From: Luteibacter jiangsuensis
GTDB lineage: Bacteria; Pseudomonadota; Gammaproteobacteria; Xanthomonadales; Rhodanobacteraceae
Length of the DNA: 64,000 bases
Assembly (NCBI RefSeq): GCF_030812295.1
Contig: NZ_JAUSSK010000001.1
Span: 496,001-560,000, forward strand
Direction of reading: 5' to 3'
A program made the translations under genes and the position numbers. Below, in pieces: positions 1 through 7,715 of the stretch; positions within the stretch are counted from its first letter, which is position 1; every line of letters begins with the position of its first letter. The notes under the pieces are model-generated. The model made no database searches. It worked only from the letters and a program-made list of their open reading frames with translations, and was not told where the DNA came from.

Positions 1-141
1 GGCGCGGATGACCTTGTGTTGCCGCCCAGTATCCTAGTAAAGGACGGCGACAAGGTTACCGTGCGGCTCGGCGACTTTGCTGCACTCGGCGCGCTGCTGC
101 GTGGTCTCTCCGGCAACGGGACGAGCGATGATCCGGCCTGA
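1..141 (+). CDS. C-terminal fragment of an unknown protein upstream of HerA
   Basis: An open frame enters from the window edge and stops with TGA at 139-141. The 46 visible residues include the stretch DDLVLPPSILVKDGDKVTVR and end in GNGTSDDPA. The gene overlaps the HerA start at 128 by 14 bases, so it is probably the first gene of the same operon. HerA ATPases in defence islands are often preceded by an effector such as a SIR2 or DUF4297 protein, but the visible tail is too short to say which, if either, this is. Confidence 0.6.
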   Translation, partial: GADDLVLPPSILVKDGDKVTVRLGDFAALGALLRGLSGNGTSDDPA

Positions 142-2032
142 CCTAGCCGACCGCGCAACCGTCATCGGCACGGTCCAGGACGTCAGCGGGACGTCGGTCA
201 GCGTCACCTTGACTTCTGACCACTTCTCGGGCCTGAGCTTTGTCCACGGCCAGGGCCACAAGATCGGCCAGATCGGCAGCTTCGTTAAAATTCCCATCGG
301 TTATGTCGACCTCTATGGAATCGTATCGCAAGTCGGGGCGAGCGCAGTTCCTGAGAAGGCGGCGCTCTCGATGCCCAATGGGCTTCGCTGGATGACGGTC
401 CAGCTGATCGGCGAGGGCTACAGGACGGGACGGTTCCAGAGAGGCATCTCGCAATATCCGACCTTCGAGGATGAGGTCCATCTCGTCTCTGAGGCAGATC
501 TCCAGGCGATTTATGGGCGGTCGGACCAGCAGAATCATTTGGTCCGGGTCGGTCATGTTGCAGGCAGTGAGTCGATAGACGCACTCGTCGACGTCAACAA
601 ACTCGTAACGCGGCACAGCGCGGTCGTCGGGACGACCGGCTCAGGCAAGTCGACGACGGTCGCGGGGCTGTTGAACGTCCTGTCCGATGAAAACCGCTTC
701 CCGTCGGCGAGGATCGTCGTGCTCGATCTCCACGGCGAATATGGCAAGGCACTCGGCGACCGAGCGAATATCTTCAAGGTTAGCCCGGATGCTCGCAACA
801 CGAATGAGCATCGGTTGTGCGTCCCTTTTTGGGCGCTGAGCTTCGATGAGCTCATGCGTGTGACGTTCGGAAGCCTTCCGCAGGACGGCAAAGCACGCAA
901 CATCATCCTCGAGCAGATACTCGAGGCCAAGATCGCAAGCCTAACGGCGCAGCCGATCGCCGGTGTCGATCCCGCCAGCATCACCGCCGATAGCCCGGTG
1001 CCTTTCTCGCTCAACAAGCTCTGGCATGATCTCTATTGCCGCGAGTTCGGAACCTATCTTAGCGCCGGCGGAGCAAACCCGTCAGATCAGGCGACCTGGG
1101 CCTACGAATGCGATCTTTCGGGTGCGAAGATCGTAGGGGACGCGCAGGCCGCGGTCCCACCGCGCTTTCGCAAGGTCAAGAATGTCGCCTCTGATCAGGA
1201 GAAGATCAATTGGCTCCCGGACGTCCTCAACATCCGAGGGCCGCTTGAGGCGCTCGGAGCGCGGCTTCGCGTCGCGCGCTACGACTTCCTGCTGAAGGCC
1301 GGTGACTGGCATCCCGAGCTCGACGGCACGACGACGAAGACGCTCGCCGATCTCGTCGGTCAATGGCTCGGCAGTAATAAGCCGATCACGATCCTCGACC
1401 TGTCAGGCATTCCCTCAACGGTGACGAACGACATCATCGGCAACATCTTGCGCGTCCTTTACGATGGTCTCTTCTGGGCGCGTAACCTCTCGGAGGGCGG
1501 GCGCGAACGCCCGCTGCTCGTGGTGATGGAGGAAGCGCACAGCTATCTTGGCGACAATGGCGGCAGCGCCGCCTCGATCGCGACCCAGCGCATCGTCAAG
1601 GAAGGGCGCAAATATGGGATCGGCGCGATGATCGTCAGCCAGCGCCCAGCAGAGATCAACCCGACGATCCTGTCGCAATGCGGGACTTTTTTCGCGATGC
1701 GGTTGAGCAATGCTACGGATCGCTCGCATGTGACGAGCGCGCTCTCGGACAATCTCGAGGGCCTGACGAGCATGCTGCCGGTGCTGCGCACCGGCGAAGC
1801 GATCATCCTTGGCGAAGCGGTCCGGTTGCCAATGCGCACGATGATACAGGCGCCGCCTCGGGACCGTCGTCCCGACAGCCAGGATCCGCTCATTTGCGAC
1901 GAAGCCGCGCCCGATGATTCGATGACGCCTGGCGGCTGGAATCTTCGGACCCATATTGCCGCAGACTATCGTTACTTCGTCGAGAACTGGCTACAGCAGA
2001 ACCCCATATCTTCCCCTCCAAAGAAGGAATGA
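128..2032 (+). CDS. HerA-type hexameric DNA-translocating ATPase
   Basis: A 634-residue protein of the HerA/FtsK-like ATPase superfamily (DUF87). Residues about 5-80 resemble the HAS-barrel that precedes HerA ATPase domains. The Walker A motif GTTGSGKST lies at about residues 168-176. The Walker B strand LLVVMEEAHSYLG is at about 462-474, followed by the conserved segment with IVKEGRKYGIGAMIVSQRP. Family members pump DNA and work with a nuclease partner. ATG at 128 was chosen over the earlier in-frame codon at 77 because the HAS-barrel similarity begins just after it and the upstream gene still reads through the intervening bases. Its stop overlaps the next ATG (ATGA), so it is translationally coupled to the KTSC gene. 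A role in phage defence is inferred from the architecture. Confidence 0.9.
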   Translation: MIRPDLADRATVIGTVQDVSGTSVSVTLTSDHFSGLSFVHGQGHKIGQIGSFVKIPIGYVDLYGIVSQVGASAVPEKAALSMPNGLRWMTVQLIGEGYRTGRFQRGISQYPTFEDEVHLVSEADLQAIYGRSDQQNHLVRVGHVAGSESIDALVDVNKLVTRHSAVVGTTGSGKSTTVAGLLNVLSDENRFPSARIVVLDLHGEYGKALGDRANIFKVSPDARNTNEHRLCVPFWALSFDELMRVTFGSLPQDGKARNIILEQILEAKIASLTAQPIAGVDPASITADSPVPFSLNKLWHDLYCREFGTYLSAGGANPSDQATWAYECDLSGAKIVGDAQAAVPPRFRKVKNVASDQEKINWLPDVLNIRGPLEALGARLRVARYDFLLKAGDWHPELDGTTTKTLADLVGQWLGSNKPITILDLSGIPSTVTNDIIGNILRVLYDGLFWARNLSEGGRERPLLVVMEEAHSYLGDNGGSAASIATQRIVKEGRKYGIGAMIVSQRPAEINPTILSQCGTFFAMRLSNATDRSHVTSALSDNLEGLTSMLPVLRTGEAIILGEAVRLPMRTMIQAPPRDRRPDSQDPLICDEAAPDDSMTPGGWNLRTHIAADYRYFVENWLQQNPISSPPKKE

Positions 2033-2256
2033 CCGTCATGGCATGGCAAAATTTCGCGCCCTTCACCTCTTCGAATATTGCAGCGATCCGCTATGATGAG
2101 GATCAGCTGCTGCTCGAGATCGAGTTTCTAAATAGCACCCGCTATCACTACTATGAGGTGCCGGCGCATATTGCGCAGACCTTCGATCAGGCCGCGTCAA
2201 AGGGGAGTTTCCTCGCCTCAACGATCAAAGGCCATTACCGCTACAGCCGAGCGTAA
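2029..2256 (+). CDS. KTSC-domain small protein
   Basis: A 75-residue protein that is almost entirely a KTSC domain. It has the family pattern of SSNIAAIRYDEDQ, then an EIEF strand, a RYHYYEVP turn, and SKGSFLASTIKGHYRY at the end. The KTSC domain is named from conserved residues and its function is poorly known. It has been proposed to bind nucleic acid or to act with RNA-related enzymes. The ATG overlaps the HerA stop, and only one base separates its TAA from the next ATG, so the three genes form one transcript. Confidence 0.85.
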   Translation: MTVMAWQNFAPFTSSNIAAIRYDEDQLLLEIEFLNSTRYHYYEVPAHIAQTFDQAASKGSFLASTIKGHYRYSRA

Positions 2257-2257
2257 T

Positions 2258-3295
2258 ATGCCACTTGTTAGTCTCGATCAGAAAAATAGTCGCGTTCAGT
2301 TCGGCGCCTTCGAGGTCGACAACAAGATCTTGTTTGAGTTCTTTAACAAGGTCGCTGCCGCCGATCGCGAAGAGCAGCTCCACAAGGCACTCTATATCGG
2401 TGTTCTGGCGCTCATGGAGGACCGCCTCTCGAGCTTTCTCTCCCGGACAGCGAATGAACTCGGGACCGAGCTCGAAAGCTTGAAGCTCATCTTCGACATG
2501 AAGAAGGAGCTTTTCTACCGGTCGGCAGTGAAGGGTGTGCTCGCTGAGGCCGATATCGCCGACTTCCTGGCGGAGTTTTTTGATCGCCAGAAGCTCGGCG
2601 ACCGTATCGAGCTGACCGGCGAACGCGCCGGTGCAATCCGTCGAAACAAGACCGGAGACATCGTTTGCCATCTTGCCGGCGACAGCGGGAAACGGATCGC
2701 GATCGAATGCAAGTTCGACAAGAGCATCCGCCTTGGTGACATACAGAGCAAGGATGTCTTTACCAAAAAGGCGGATACTGCTTGGAGCCAACTACTCGAA
2801 GCGCAGGCCAATCGAGACGGGCAGGCCGGAATCATCGTGTTCGACGCCTCGCTCGTCGACAACAGCATTCTCGCCGTCGTCCAGGACCTGAAGTTCCTGC
2901 CCGGTATCGGGCTGATCGCGATTATCGATTCCCAGAAAGGCGATTATCGCAACCTCGCCATTGCTTACATGCTGGCGCGCGACATCGCGCTCAACGCAAA
3001 GACGCTCGAGCTTGACACCGAAGTCCTCAAGATCATCGTGAACCGACTGATCAAGGATGCGCGTGACATGGCGCTGGTGAAGCATCTCGTCACTGCCAAC
3101 ATCGACAACATGAAGCAGATCCTCGCGCAGATCGAGAAGGGCATCCTTCTTGCCGAATTCAATCAGCGCTATCTCATCAAGTTCCTTGCCGAAGGGACTC
3201 TCACGAAGGAAGACATGCTCGCCTTTTATGCCGGTGAAGAGGTCAAGGAGCGTTTTCGGCTCGTCGAACGCGAGATCGGCGACCTCTGCGCATGA
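2258..3295 (+). CDS. Predicted PD-(D/E)xK nuclease of the HerA cluster
   Basis: A 345-residue protein with no family I can name. A restriction-endonuclease-like core is visible at about residues 129-160: GDIVCHL, a turn, then RIAIECKFDKS, which gives the D...ExK arrangement of PD-(D/E)xK nucleases. The region before it is helical. The C-terminal half reads as helices with VKHLVTANIDNMKQILAQIE and KEDMLAFYAGEEV. ATG 2258 was chosen because the 35 codons upstream overlap the KTSC gene in another frame. Coupling to HerA suggests a HerA-nuclease pair, functionally like HerA-NurA, but there is no visible NurA similarity. The nuclease call is an inference from the motif. Confidence 0.7.
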   Translation: MPLVSLDQKNSRVQFGAFEVDNKILFEFFNKVAAADREEQLHKALYIGVLALMEDRLSSFLSRTANELGTELESLKLIFDMKKELFYRSAVKGVLAEADIADFLAEFFDRQKLGDRIELTGERAGAIRRNKTGDIVCHLAGDSGKRIAIECKFDKSIRLGDIQSKDVFTKKADTAWSQLLEAQANRDGQAGIIVFDASLVDNSILAVVQDLKFLPGIGLIAIIDSQKGDYRNLAIAYMLARDIALNAKTLELDTEVLKIIVNRLIKDARDMALVKHLVTANIDNMKQILAQIEKGILLAEFNQRYLIKFLAEGTLTKEDMLAFYAGEEVKERFRLVEREIGDLCA

Positions 3296-3440
3296 GATTT
3301 CGAAATGCCGTCCTGCAGGCTGTCTGGCCCCGGGTTAGCGATTTCAACTTGCCAGTAGTTTTCGGCCGCTTTATGTCATCCGATGATCACGGCCACGGAA
3401 ATGCTGATCTCCGCCTCCGGCGTTTGCAGACAAACTCGGA

Positions 3441-4520
3441 TCACTTCAGCAAGCGGGCGGCAGGGTTATCTTCCGCGGCTCCGGCCTGGAAGTAGCCAAT
3501 CACGCTCGCCACCGAACGATGCTCGGTCATTGCCATCACCGCAGGTAACGATACCCCTTGCTTGCCCGCCTCGGTGACAAACCCCGACCGCAGGCTGTGC
3601 GCCCCAAAGTCCCCGTCCAGCCCCGCCAGGGCGGCACGCCGCTTGACGATCGTCGCCACTGAGCCCGAAAGCAGGGCAGGGCCGACCCGATCCTTCCAGA
3701 TACGCCGAAAGATCGCCCCTTCCCGAATTCCGGACGCCTCGATCCAGGCAGACAGCGCCTGCGCGCTGCGCCCTAAGATCGGTTTGTCTGGTGTCGAATC
3801 CACTGTGACCCCCGCCTGCTGCGTCTTCGAATACTCCAACCGGTAGATGTAGCCCTCCTCGCCGACCTTGCGCAGGTCGCGCAGATCGGCCGCGGCGATC
3901 TCACTGCGCCGGCGTCCGCCGCTGGCGAAGCCAAAGCAGAGCAGGGCGCGATCGCGCAGGCCTTCCAGGGAGCGGTCGCAGGTGGCGAGCATCGCCTCGA
4001 GCTCCGAGCGCGTGATCGCCGTCTTCTTGGTCGGCCGCTCGCCGCGTTTGATCGCGGCGCGCCGGGCGCGGCTCAGCAACGTGCGAACGCTGGCCAGTTC
4101 GCAGGGATTGGTGAGGCGTTTGAGCTTGTGGGCCGTCGACATCACGGCGACGCGTTGGACCACGGTCGAGAGCTTGAGCGGCCCCAGTTTGGCCTTGAGC
4201 CCTGCGGCGACCAGAGCCTGGTCAATCGGTGGCGGTAGCTCGTTGACTAGGCCGGTCTTGTTCTTGCGCTGAATATGGTCGACCAGAAACTGGATCGCCG
4301 CAGCCTCGTTCACCGGCAACGTGAGCTCGACGCCGAAACGCGCTAGATGCCAGCCGGCCCAGTAGCGCAGGGCGGCGGCGTAGCTGCGGGTGGTGTTGGC
4401 GGCGGCCGCTTCGGCCAGCAGTTCGCGCACCGCGTCGGCGGCCTGTTGGGCCAGCTGTTCCGGCAGTACCAGGTTGGCGGCAGATGCTGCGAGGGCGGAG
4501 AGGTCGCGTTTTTGCTTCAT
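3441..4520 (-). CDS. Tyrosine site-specific recombinase (integrase)
   Basis: A 359-residue phage-integrase-family recombinase. An N-terminal SAM-like core-binding region (about 20-110, with NTTRSYAAALRYWAGW) is followed by the catalytic domain. Catalytic residues visible are the Arg of GGRRRSE at about 210, the H308-x-x-R311 of HSLRSG, the second His in MTEHRS at about 334, and the nucleophile Tyr in IGYFQAG at about 343. All are present, so it may be active. It is divergent from the KfrA-like gene and shares a 104-base intergenic region with it. The pairing suggests a plasmid-derived or integrative element. The gene is convergent with the HerA cluster. No tRNA or obvious attachment repeat was seen next to it. 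Confidence 0.92.
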   Translation of the reverse strand: MKQKRDLSALAASAANLVLPEQLAQQAADAVRELLAEAAAANTTRSYAAALRYWAGWHLARFGVELTLPVNEAAAIQFLVDHIQRKNKTGLVNELPPPIDQALVAAGLKAKLGPLKLSTVVQRVAVMSTAHKLKRLTNPCELASVRTLLSRARRAAIKRGERPTKKTAITRSELEAMLATCDRSLEGLRDRALLCFGFASGGRRRSEIAAADLRDLRKVGEEGYIYRLEYSKTQQAGVTVDSTPDKPILGRSAQALSAWIEASGIREGAIFRRIWKDRVGPALLSGSVATIVKRRAALAGLDGDFGAHSLRSGFVTEAGKQGVSLPAVMAMTEHRSVASVIGYFQAGAAEDNPAARLLK

Positions 4521-4538
4521 AATATGTAATGTTAACTA

Positions 4539-4577
4539 CGATAACGGGCATGTACTAGCGATAATCATCACTTATCG
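4539..4577. promoter_or_regulatory. Candidate operator with CGATAA half-sites
   Basis: CGATAA at 4539-4544 recurs at 4559-4564, exactly 20 bases later, and faces an inverted TTATCG at 4572-4577 across a 7-base spacer. The sites lie in the short divergent region between the integrase and the KfrA-like gene. KfrA-type proteins bind their own promoters, so autoregulation is the simplest reading. It was found by eye only. Confidence 0.45.
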
Positions 4578-4624
4578 TGACTATGAATCCAAGCGGGCAG
4601 GACGCCGATTGAGGAGGCGGTTTC

Positions 4625-5542
4625 GTGCGTAAAGGCATAACCCAAGAGCAGGTTGACGCTGCGGCTGATGCTCTGGTTGCTGCCGGCGAACGGCCCACGG
4701 TCGACCGTATCCGCACTGTTTTAGGCACGGGCTCGCCGAATACGGTGATTCGGATGCTGGACCACTGGCGCGAGTCGTTGGCAAAGCGGATGCAGGAACT
4801 CATTAGCCTCCCTGACGTTCCAGACGAAGCAGGGCGGGCCTTCGTCGCGCTGTGGCGCCTGGCCGTTGCCCATGCGAGCTCGCTAGCCGAGGCCTCCCTG
4901 GAACAGCAGAGGCAGGAGTTGCGTGCGGCAAGCAACTCCCTGGCTGAGGAGCGAGAGAACCTGGCTATCGAGTTGCGCGATGCTAGAGCGAGGGCTCAAG
5001 ATGCAGAGCAAGCCAGAGAGGTTGCCGAACTACGGTTGATCGACCTGCAGCGCCTCGCGGACCAGCAAACAAGCCAGCTTGAGGAACTTACTCGGGACCG
5101 CAACGGATGGCAGCTGCGGTGCGAGCAATCAGACCAGAACCTACTCGCCCTGCAAAATCGGTTGGCGAGCGAACAACAAGCTCAAACGCTCCACGTCCGC
5201 GCCGTTGAGGATCGTGCTCATGCCGAGGTCGACCGTGCCCGGGCCGAGGTAAAGTCGCTGGAGGCGGTCCTCCGTCGGCGGGAACGAGAACTTGCCGACG
5301 GCGCCACCCGTCTTGAAGCCGCCCTCGCTTCCGCGCGTTCTGCGGAGCAGATCGCCGCAGAACGGGGGGCTCGCGGTAAGACGCTCGAGGAGCAGTTGGC
5401 CAGGATGGACGGACTCCCCGCGGCACTACTGGCAGCGCAGAAAGCTTTGGTAACCGCGACGAAGCGCGAGGTTGCATTGCAGGCTAGGTTGAACGCTCAT
5501 TCTGCAAAGGCTAAGGAGAAGCCCGCGGGAAAGAAGGCATGA
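4625..5542 (+). CDS. KfrA-like coiled-coil DNA-binding protein
   Basis: A 305-residue protein with the KfrA N-terminal DNA-binding domain. It begins with GITQEQVDAAADALVAAGERPT, and a helix-turn-helix-like VRTVLGTGSPNTVIRMLDHW-type segment follows (about residues 5-50). A very long, Arg/Glu/Ala-rich alpha-helical coiled coil runs from about 85 to the end, with a Lys-rich tail. KfrA proteins bind DNA near plasmid replication and partition regions and repress their own gene. The start is GTG at 4625, supported by GAGGAG at 4611-4616 eight bases upstream. Its presence next to an integrase suggests that this segment came from a plasmid or ICE. Confidence 0.85.
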   Translation: MRKGITQEQVDAAADALVAAGERPTVDRIRTVLGTGSPNTVIRMLDHWRESLAKRMQELISLPDVPDEAGRAFVALWRLAVAHASSLAEASLEQQRQELRAASNSLAEERENLAIELRDARARAQDAEQAREVAELRLIDLQRLADQQTSQLEELTRDRNGWQLRCEQSDQNLLALQNRLASEQQAQTLHVRAVEDRAHAEVDRARAEVKSLEAVLRRRERELADGATRLEAALASARSAEQIAAERGARGKTLEEQLARMDGLPAALLAAQKALVTATKREVALQARLNAHSAKAKEKPAGKKA

Positions 5543-5745
5543 CGACCATATGGCCAGCGCCATCCGATAAGGGTCAAGCAACGACACATGCGGCCGATGA
5601 AGGAACGGATGCGCTGGATAACAGGGTGGGCGACGACGGCAGCGTCTTTAAGGGATGCCGCACGTTTAAAGGCAACTGCCGCATGTTTAAGGGTAGAACG
5701 ACAAATCCGAGAAGTATGCGCTCCGAAGGCGTCTTATCAAAGTAG
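5539..5745 (+). CDS. Possible small ORF downstream of the KfrA-like gene
   Basis: A 68-codon frame whose ATG overlaps the KfrA-like stop (ATGA) and whose TAG falls inside the dif-like site. It matches no family I know. Its middle contains three F-K-G triplets, from a TTTAARGG DNA motif at 5647, 5665 and 5686. Coupling is the only support, so this may be an accidental frame. Confidence 0.25.
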   Translation: MTTIWPAPSDKGQATTHAADEGTDALDNRVGDDGSVFKGCRTFKGNCRMFKGRTTNPRSMRSEGVLSK

Positions 5746-5768
5746 ACATAATATACATTATGCGAAGC
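5741..5768 (+). other. dif-like XerCD attachment site of an inovirus element
   Basis: The core CATAATATACATTATG is the reverse complement of the central part of bacterial dif. Central bases and inner arms match the E. coli site exactly, while the outer arm bases differ. The site sits directly before inovirus-type genes (DUF3653, replication protein), which is where XerCD-dependent filamentous phages such as CTXphi and Xanthomonas Cf1 carry attP. It is therefore read as an att site rather than the chromosomal dif. Confidence 0.65.
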
Positions 5769-5945
5769 AAAGGATGATCCGACCCGGGGCCGTCCTCGCC
5801 GTGTTTCTAGGCGTCGGCAATGGCTGGTGAGTCCTGAAGACTTCCGTGAGCTTCGTCTCTCCTGCCTGCGACCGCCGCCGAGTACCTGGGTGTCTGCCTC
5901 CGAACCATCCGTCATTGGGATGCGGGCCGAAACCGTGTGCCGTGG
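5760..5945 (+). repeat. Left copy of a diverged direct repeat (inovirus leading end)
   Basis: From ATGCGAA at 5760 to about 5945 this segment aligns by eye with 19657-19854 in the same orientation. The shared order is AAAGGATGATCCG, GGCCGTCCTCG, CGTGTTTCTAG, then the start of the DUF3653 gene. The left copy lacks about ten bases (after CCTGC near 5870) that the right copy keeps. Confidence 0.75.
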
Positions 5946-6330
5946 TCGGTCGTTCGGCTGCTGCGGGTCCTGAGGTGCGGCGACCTGGGCGCCCTCGTGC
6001 CGGAATGGTCTGGCTGGATCATCAAACGCGGGAAGATCTTCAGCCCGGATGGTCGTGGTTGGTCCCAAGCCGATCTCGGGCGCTGGTGGCTAATCCTCGA
6101 CCAGGCTCGACTGTTCCGCGATCGCTACGACGCCGAAACCTGGGGTGTGGGGCGTAGCCCCGCGAAGACGCTCCAACCCGAAGCTGAGGGACGCGAAAGG
6201 CGCGTAGACGCCGCATGCCGGGATCGCCTCGACGTCCGTTGGCGGCGCGGAGCGCCGCGGGGCTTGTCATCCTTTCAACAAGTGGAACGCGCTTTGCGAG
6301 AAGCTGCGTTGCACGTGGCATTTCGAGGGT
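5815..6330 (+). pseudogene. Frameshifted DUF3653 inovirus protein
   Basis: The N-terminal part reads RQWLVSPEDFRELRLSCL in one frame (from 5815), then the gene continues in a second frame as AAEYLGVCLRTIRHWDAGRN and RVPWSVVRLLRVLRCGDLGA, ending with the typical RWWLILDQARLFRDRYDA. DUF3653 proteins are small, helix-turn-helix-like proteins of Xanthomonas-type filamentous phages. Comparison with the right-hand copy at 19.7 kb locates the lesion to a roughly 10-base deletion near 5870. No clear start codon is visible, and the second frame continues past the usual family length before reaching the replication gene. Confidence 0.7.
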
Positions 6331-6333
6331 CGC

Positions 6334-7088
6334 ATGAACGCTCAGCCGATCTATCTGAACCCTCGCAAGATGCGGTGTCGTCGGCTTCGCCGGACGATCA
6401 CCGAGGCCGCAAAGCTCCACGAGATGGTTACAGACCATGACTCTGAGAGGTTGGGCCGGTCGGCGTATCGCAAGACCTTCATTATCCTCACCTATCGTCG
6501 GAACGGCGATTGGGAGCGTTGCCATATCTCGCGGATGGCCTGCCCCGCCCCGACGTTTGTGGCTGGTGGCCGTATGGCAGCACGAAGATCGAGACAGCAC
6601 GCAACCCGATTGGCTACATGGTCAAGTATGCGACGAAGATGTCGCCAGATGATTTGAAGCGTCTTCCAAAGCATGTTCGCCTTCACGGCAACGGCGGGCA
6701 TACCGATGGTGCGCGCATGGCGCCGCGTGAATCGTTACTCCCGACCTGGGCGCGTGAACATGCCTTTGCATCGCGCTTCCTCGCTGCGAGTGCGCTGCGT
6801 AATGCGCTGATCGAAGCTGGCGAGCTCGATCCATCGGAGAGCCTTCCTAGTGGCTCCGGCTTCTACATGCGCCCGCAGTTGCGCAGTGTTGCGACTGGCG
6901 AAATCTTCTCGATGGATTTTGCCATCCCTGTTGATGCCCCTGCCCTCGCTCGATGTCCCGGCGGTGGCATGGTTGACCTGGCAACAGGCGAAGTGATCCC
7001 TTCTCGCTGGCTCGTCGCGTATGAACGCGGCGCGTTGATCCTTACTGAAAAAACGGAACTGGAGACGACTTATGAATGCGCCGCTTGA
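6334..7088 (+). pseudogene. Internally deleted inovirus replication initiation protein
   Basis: ATG 6334 starts a protein beginning MNAQPIYLNPRKMRCRR and running to FIILTYRRNGDW and CHIS. At about 6520-6535 the similarity jumps to the frame encoding DGLPRPDVCGWWPYGSTKIE and RNPIGYMVKYATKM, which continues to TGA at 7088. Xanthomonas-type filamentous phage replication proteins have both parts, separated by a central region with the ExxxRGxxHYH-type motif, and that region is missing here. The junction also shifts the frame. The element therefore cannot replicate by itself. The family call is recalled from similar proteins and was not searched. Confidence 0.7.
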
Positions 7089-7317
7089 ACCTGGCGAGTG
7101 GATGATGGGCGGGACGCATGATGGCGTTGCCAACGAAGTGATCGGTATGAGTGAGGCTGAGGTCGCTCAGATGGCCGTTGAGGCGTACGAGTATGCGTGG
7201 ACGAAATGGCAAAGCGGTGCACCTGGCCGTGTGAAGCAAGAGCGCATCGTCGTGGAGCTTGTACGAGAGTTGGAGCACCTCATCCGTGATCGTCTGGAGC
7301 TCTTCGACGAAGAGTGA
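7072..7317 (+). CDS. Small acidic protein of the inovirus remnant
   Basis: An 81-residue protein that starts at an ATG inside the end of the replication gene (17-base overlap). It is mostly helical and acidic, with the segment EVAQMAVEAYEYAWTKWQSG and an end of LIRDRLELFDEE. I do not recognise the family. Filamentous phages often carry a single-strand DNA-binding protein at this position, but nothing here shows that fold. Confidence 0.5.
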   Translation: MNAPLEPGEWMMGGTHDGVANEVIGMSEAEVAQMAVEAYEYAWTKWQSGAPGRVKQERIVVELVRELEHLIRDRLELFDEE

Positions 7318-7327
7318 CGGATAAAGC

Positions 7328-7389
7328 GAGGCCCCCTTCCGCCGGCAAGCAAGAGAGGGGGCCTCAACCACAACAGGGGCTCTCGCCCC
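7328..7389 (+). other. Two consecutive DNA hairpins
   Basis: A perfect 10-base stem, GAGGCCCCCT (7328-7337) with AGGGGGCCTC (7356-7365), encloses an 18-base loop. Eleven bases later GGGGC (7376-7380) pairs with GCCCC (7385-7389) around a TCTC tetraloop. No run of T follows either one, so a standard intrinsic terminator is unlikely. Filamentous phages use such hairpins as packaging or strand-origin signals. Attenuation of the following gene is another option. Confidence 0.5.
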
Positions 7390-7403
7390 AAAGGAATGTT
7401 CGC

Positions 7404-7715
7404 ATGAAAATCGATCACGCTGCAGAGTGCCGCTTCTTCTCGGCTGAGGACGCGATCCGCTTCGCCCTCTCCGCTTACTACGCTGCAACGAAGCACATCG
7501 AGCCACCAGCTGGTGAGCCATGGGTTATCGATGGGGCTCCGTGGGCTAGCGGTGCAGACTTCGCTGATGCCTTCATGCAGGAGGTGGCGGACCGTATCTC
7601 GGCCAAAGCATGTGAGCTTCAACTGCGTCGCAGTGGCTCGCAGATAATGGGCTTGTGGTGGCCGCTCGACGGTGACGAAATTACAGATACAGGGAAGGTT
7701 TTTTACGTCGTCTAA
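7404..7715 (+). CDS. Unknown protein of the inovirus remnant
   Basis: A 103-residue protein starting at ATG 7404, chosen for the AAGGA at 7391-7395 eight bases upstream; the longer frame from 7314 would span both hairpins. It contains FFSAEDAIRFALSAYYAATK and ends in GLWWPLDGDEITDTGKVFYVV. No family is recognised. No coat, adsorption or Zot-like assembly genes follow, so the phage remnant ends here or soon after. Confidence 0.5.
   Translation: MKIDHAAECRFFSAEDAIRFALSAYYAATKHIEPPAGEPWVIDGAPWASGADFADAFMQEVADRISAKACELQLRRSGSQIMGLWWPLDGDEITDTGKVFYVV

Noticed and set aside
5647-5693. Three TTTAARGG motifs as plasmid iterons near the KfrA-like gene
   Set aside because: Only three copies with unequal spacing (18 and 21 bases) and no replication initiator of a plasmid type nearby.
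5741-5768. Reading the dif-like site as the chromosomal dif
   Set aside because: Outer arm bases differ from the highly conserved gammaproteobacterial dif, and inovirus genes follow immediately, so a phage att site fits better.
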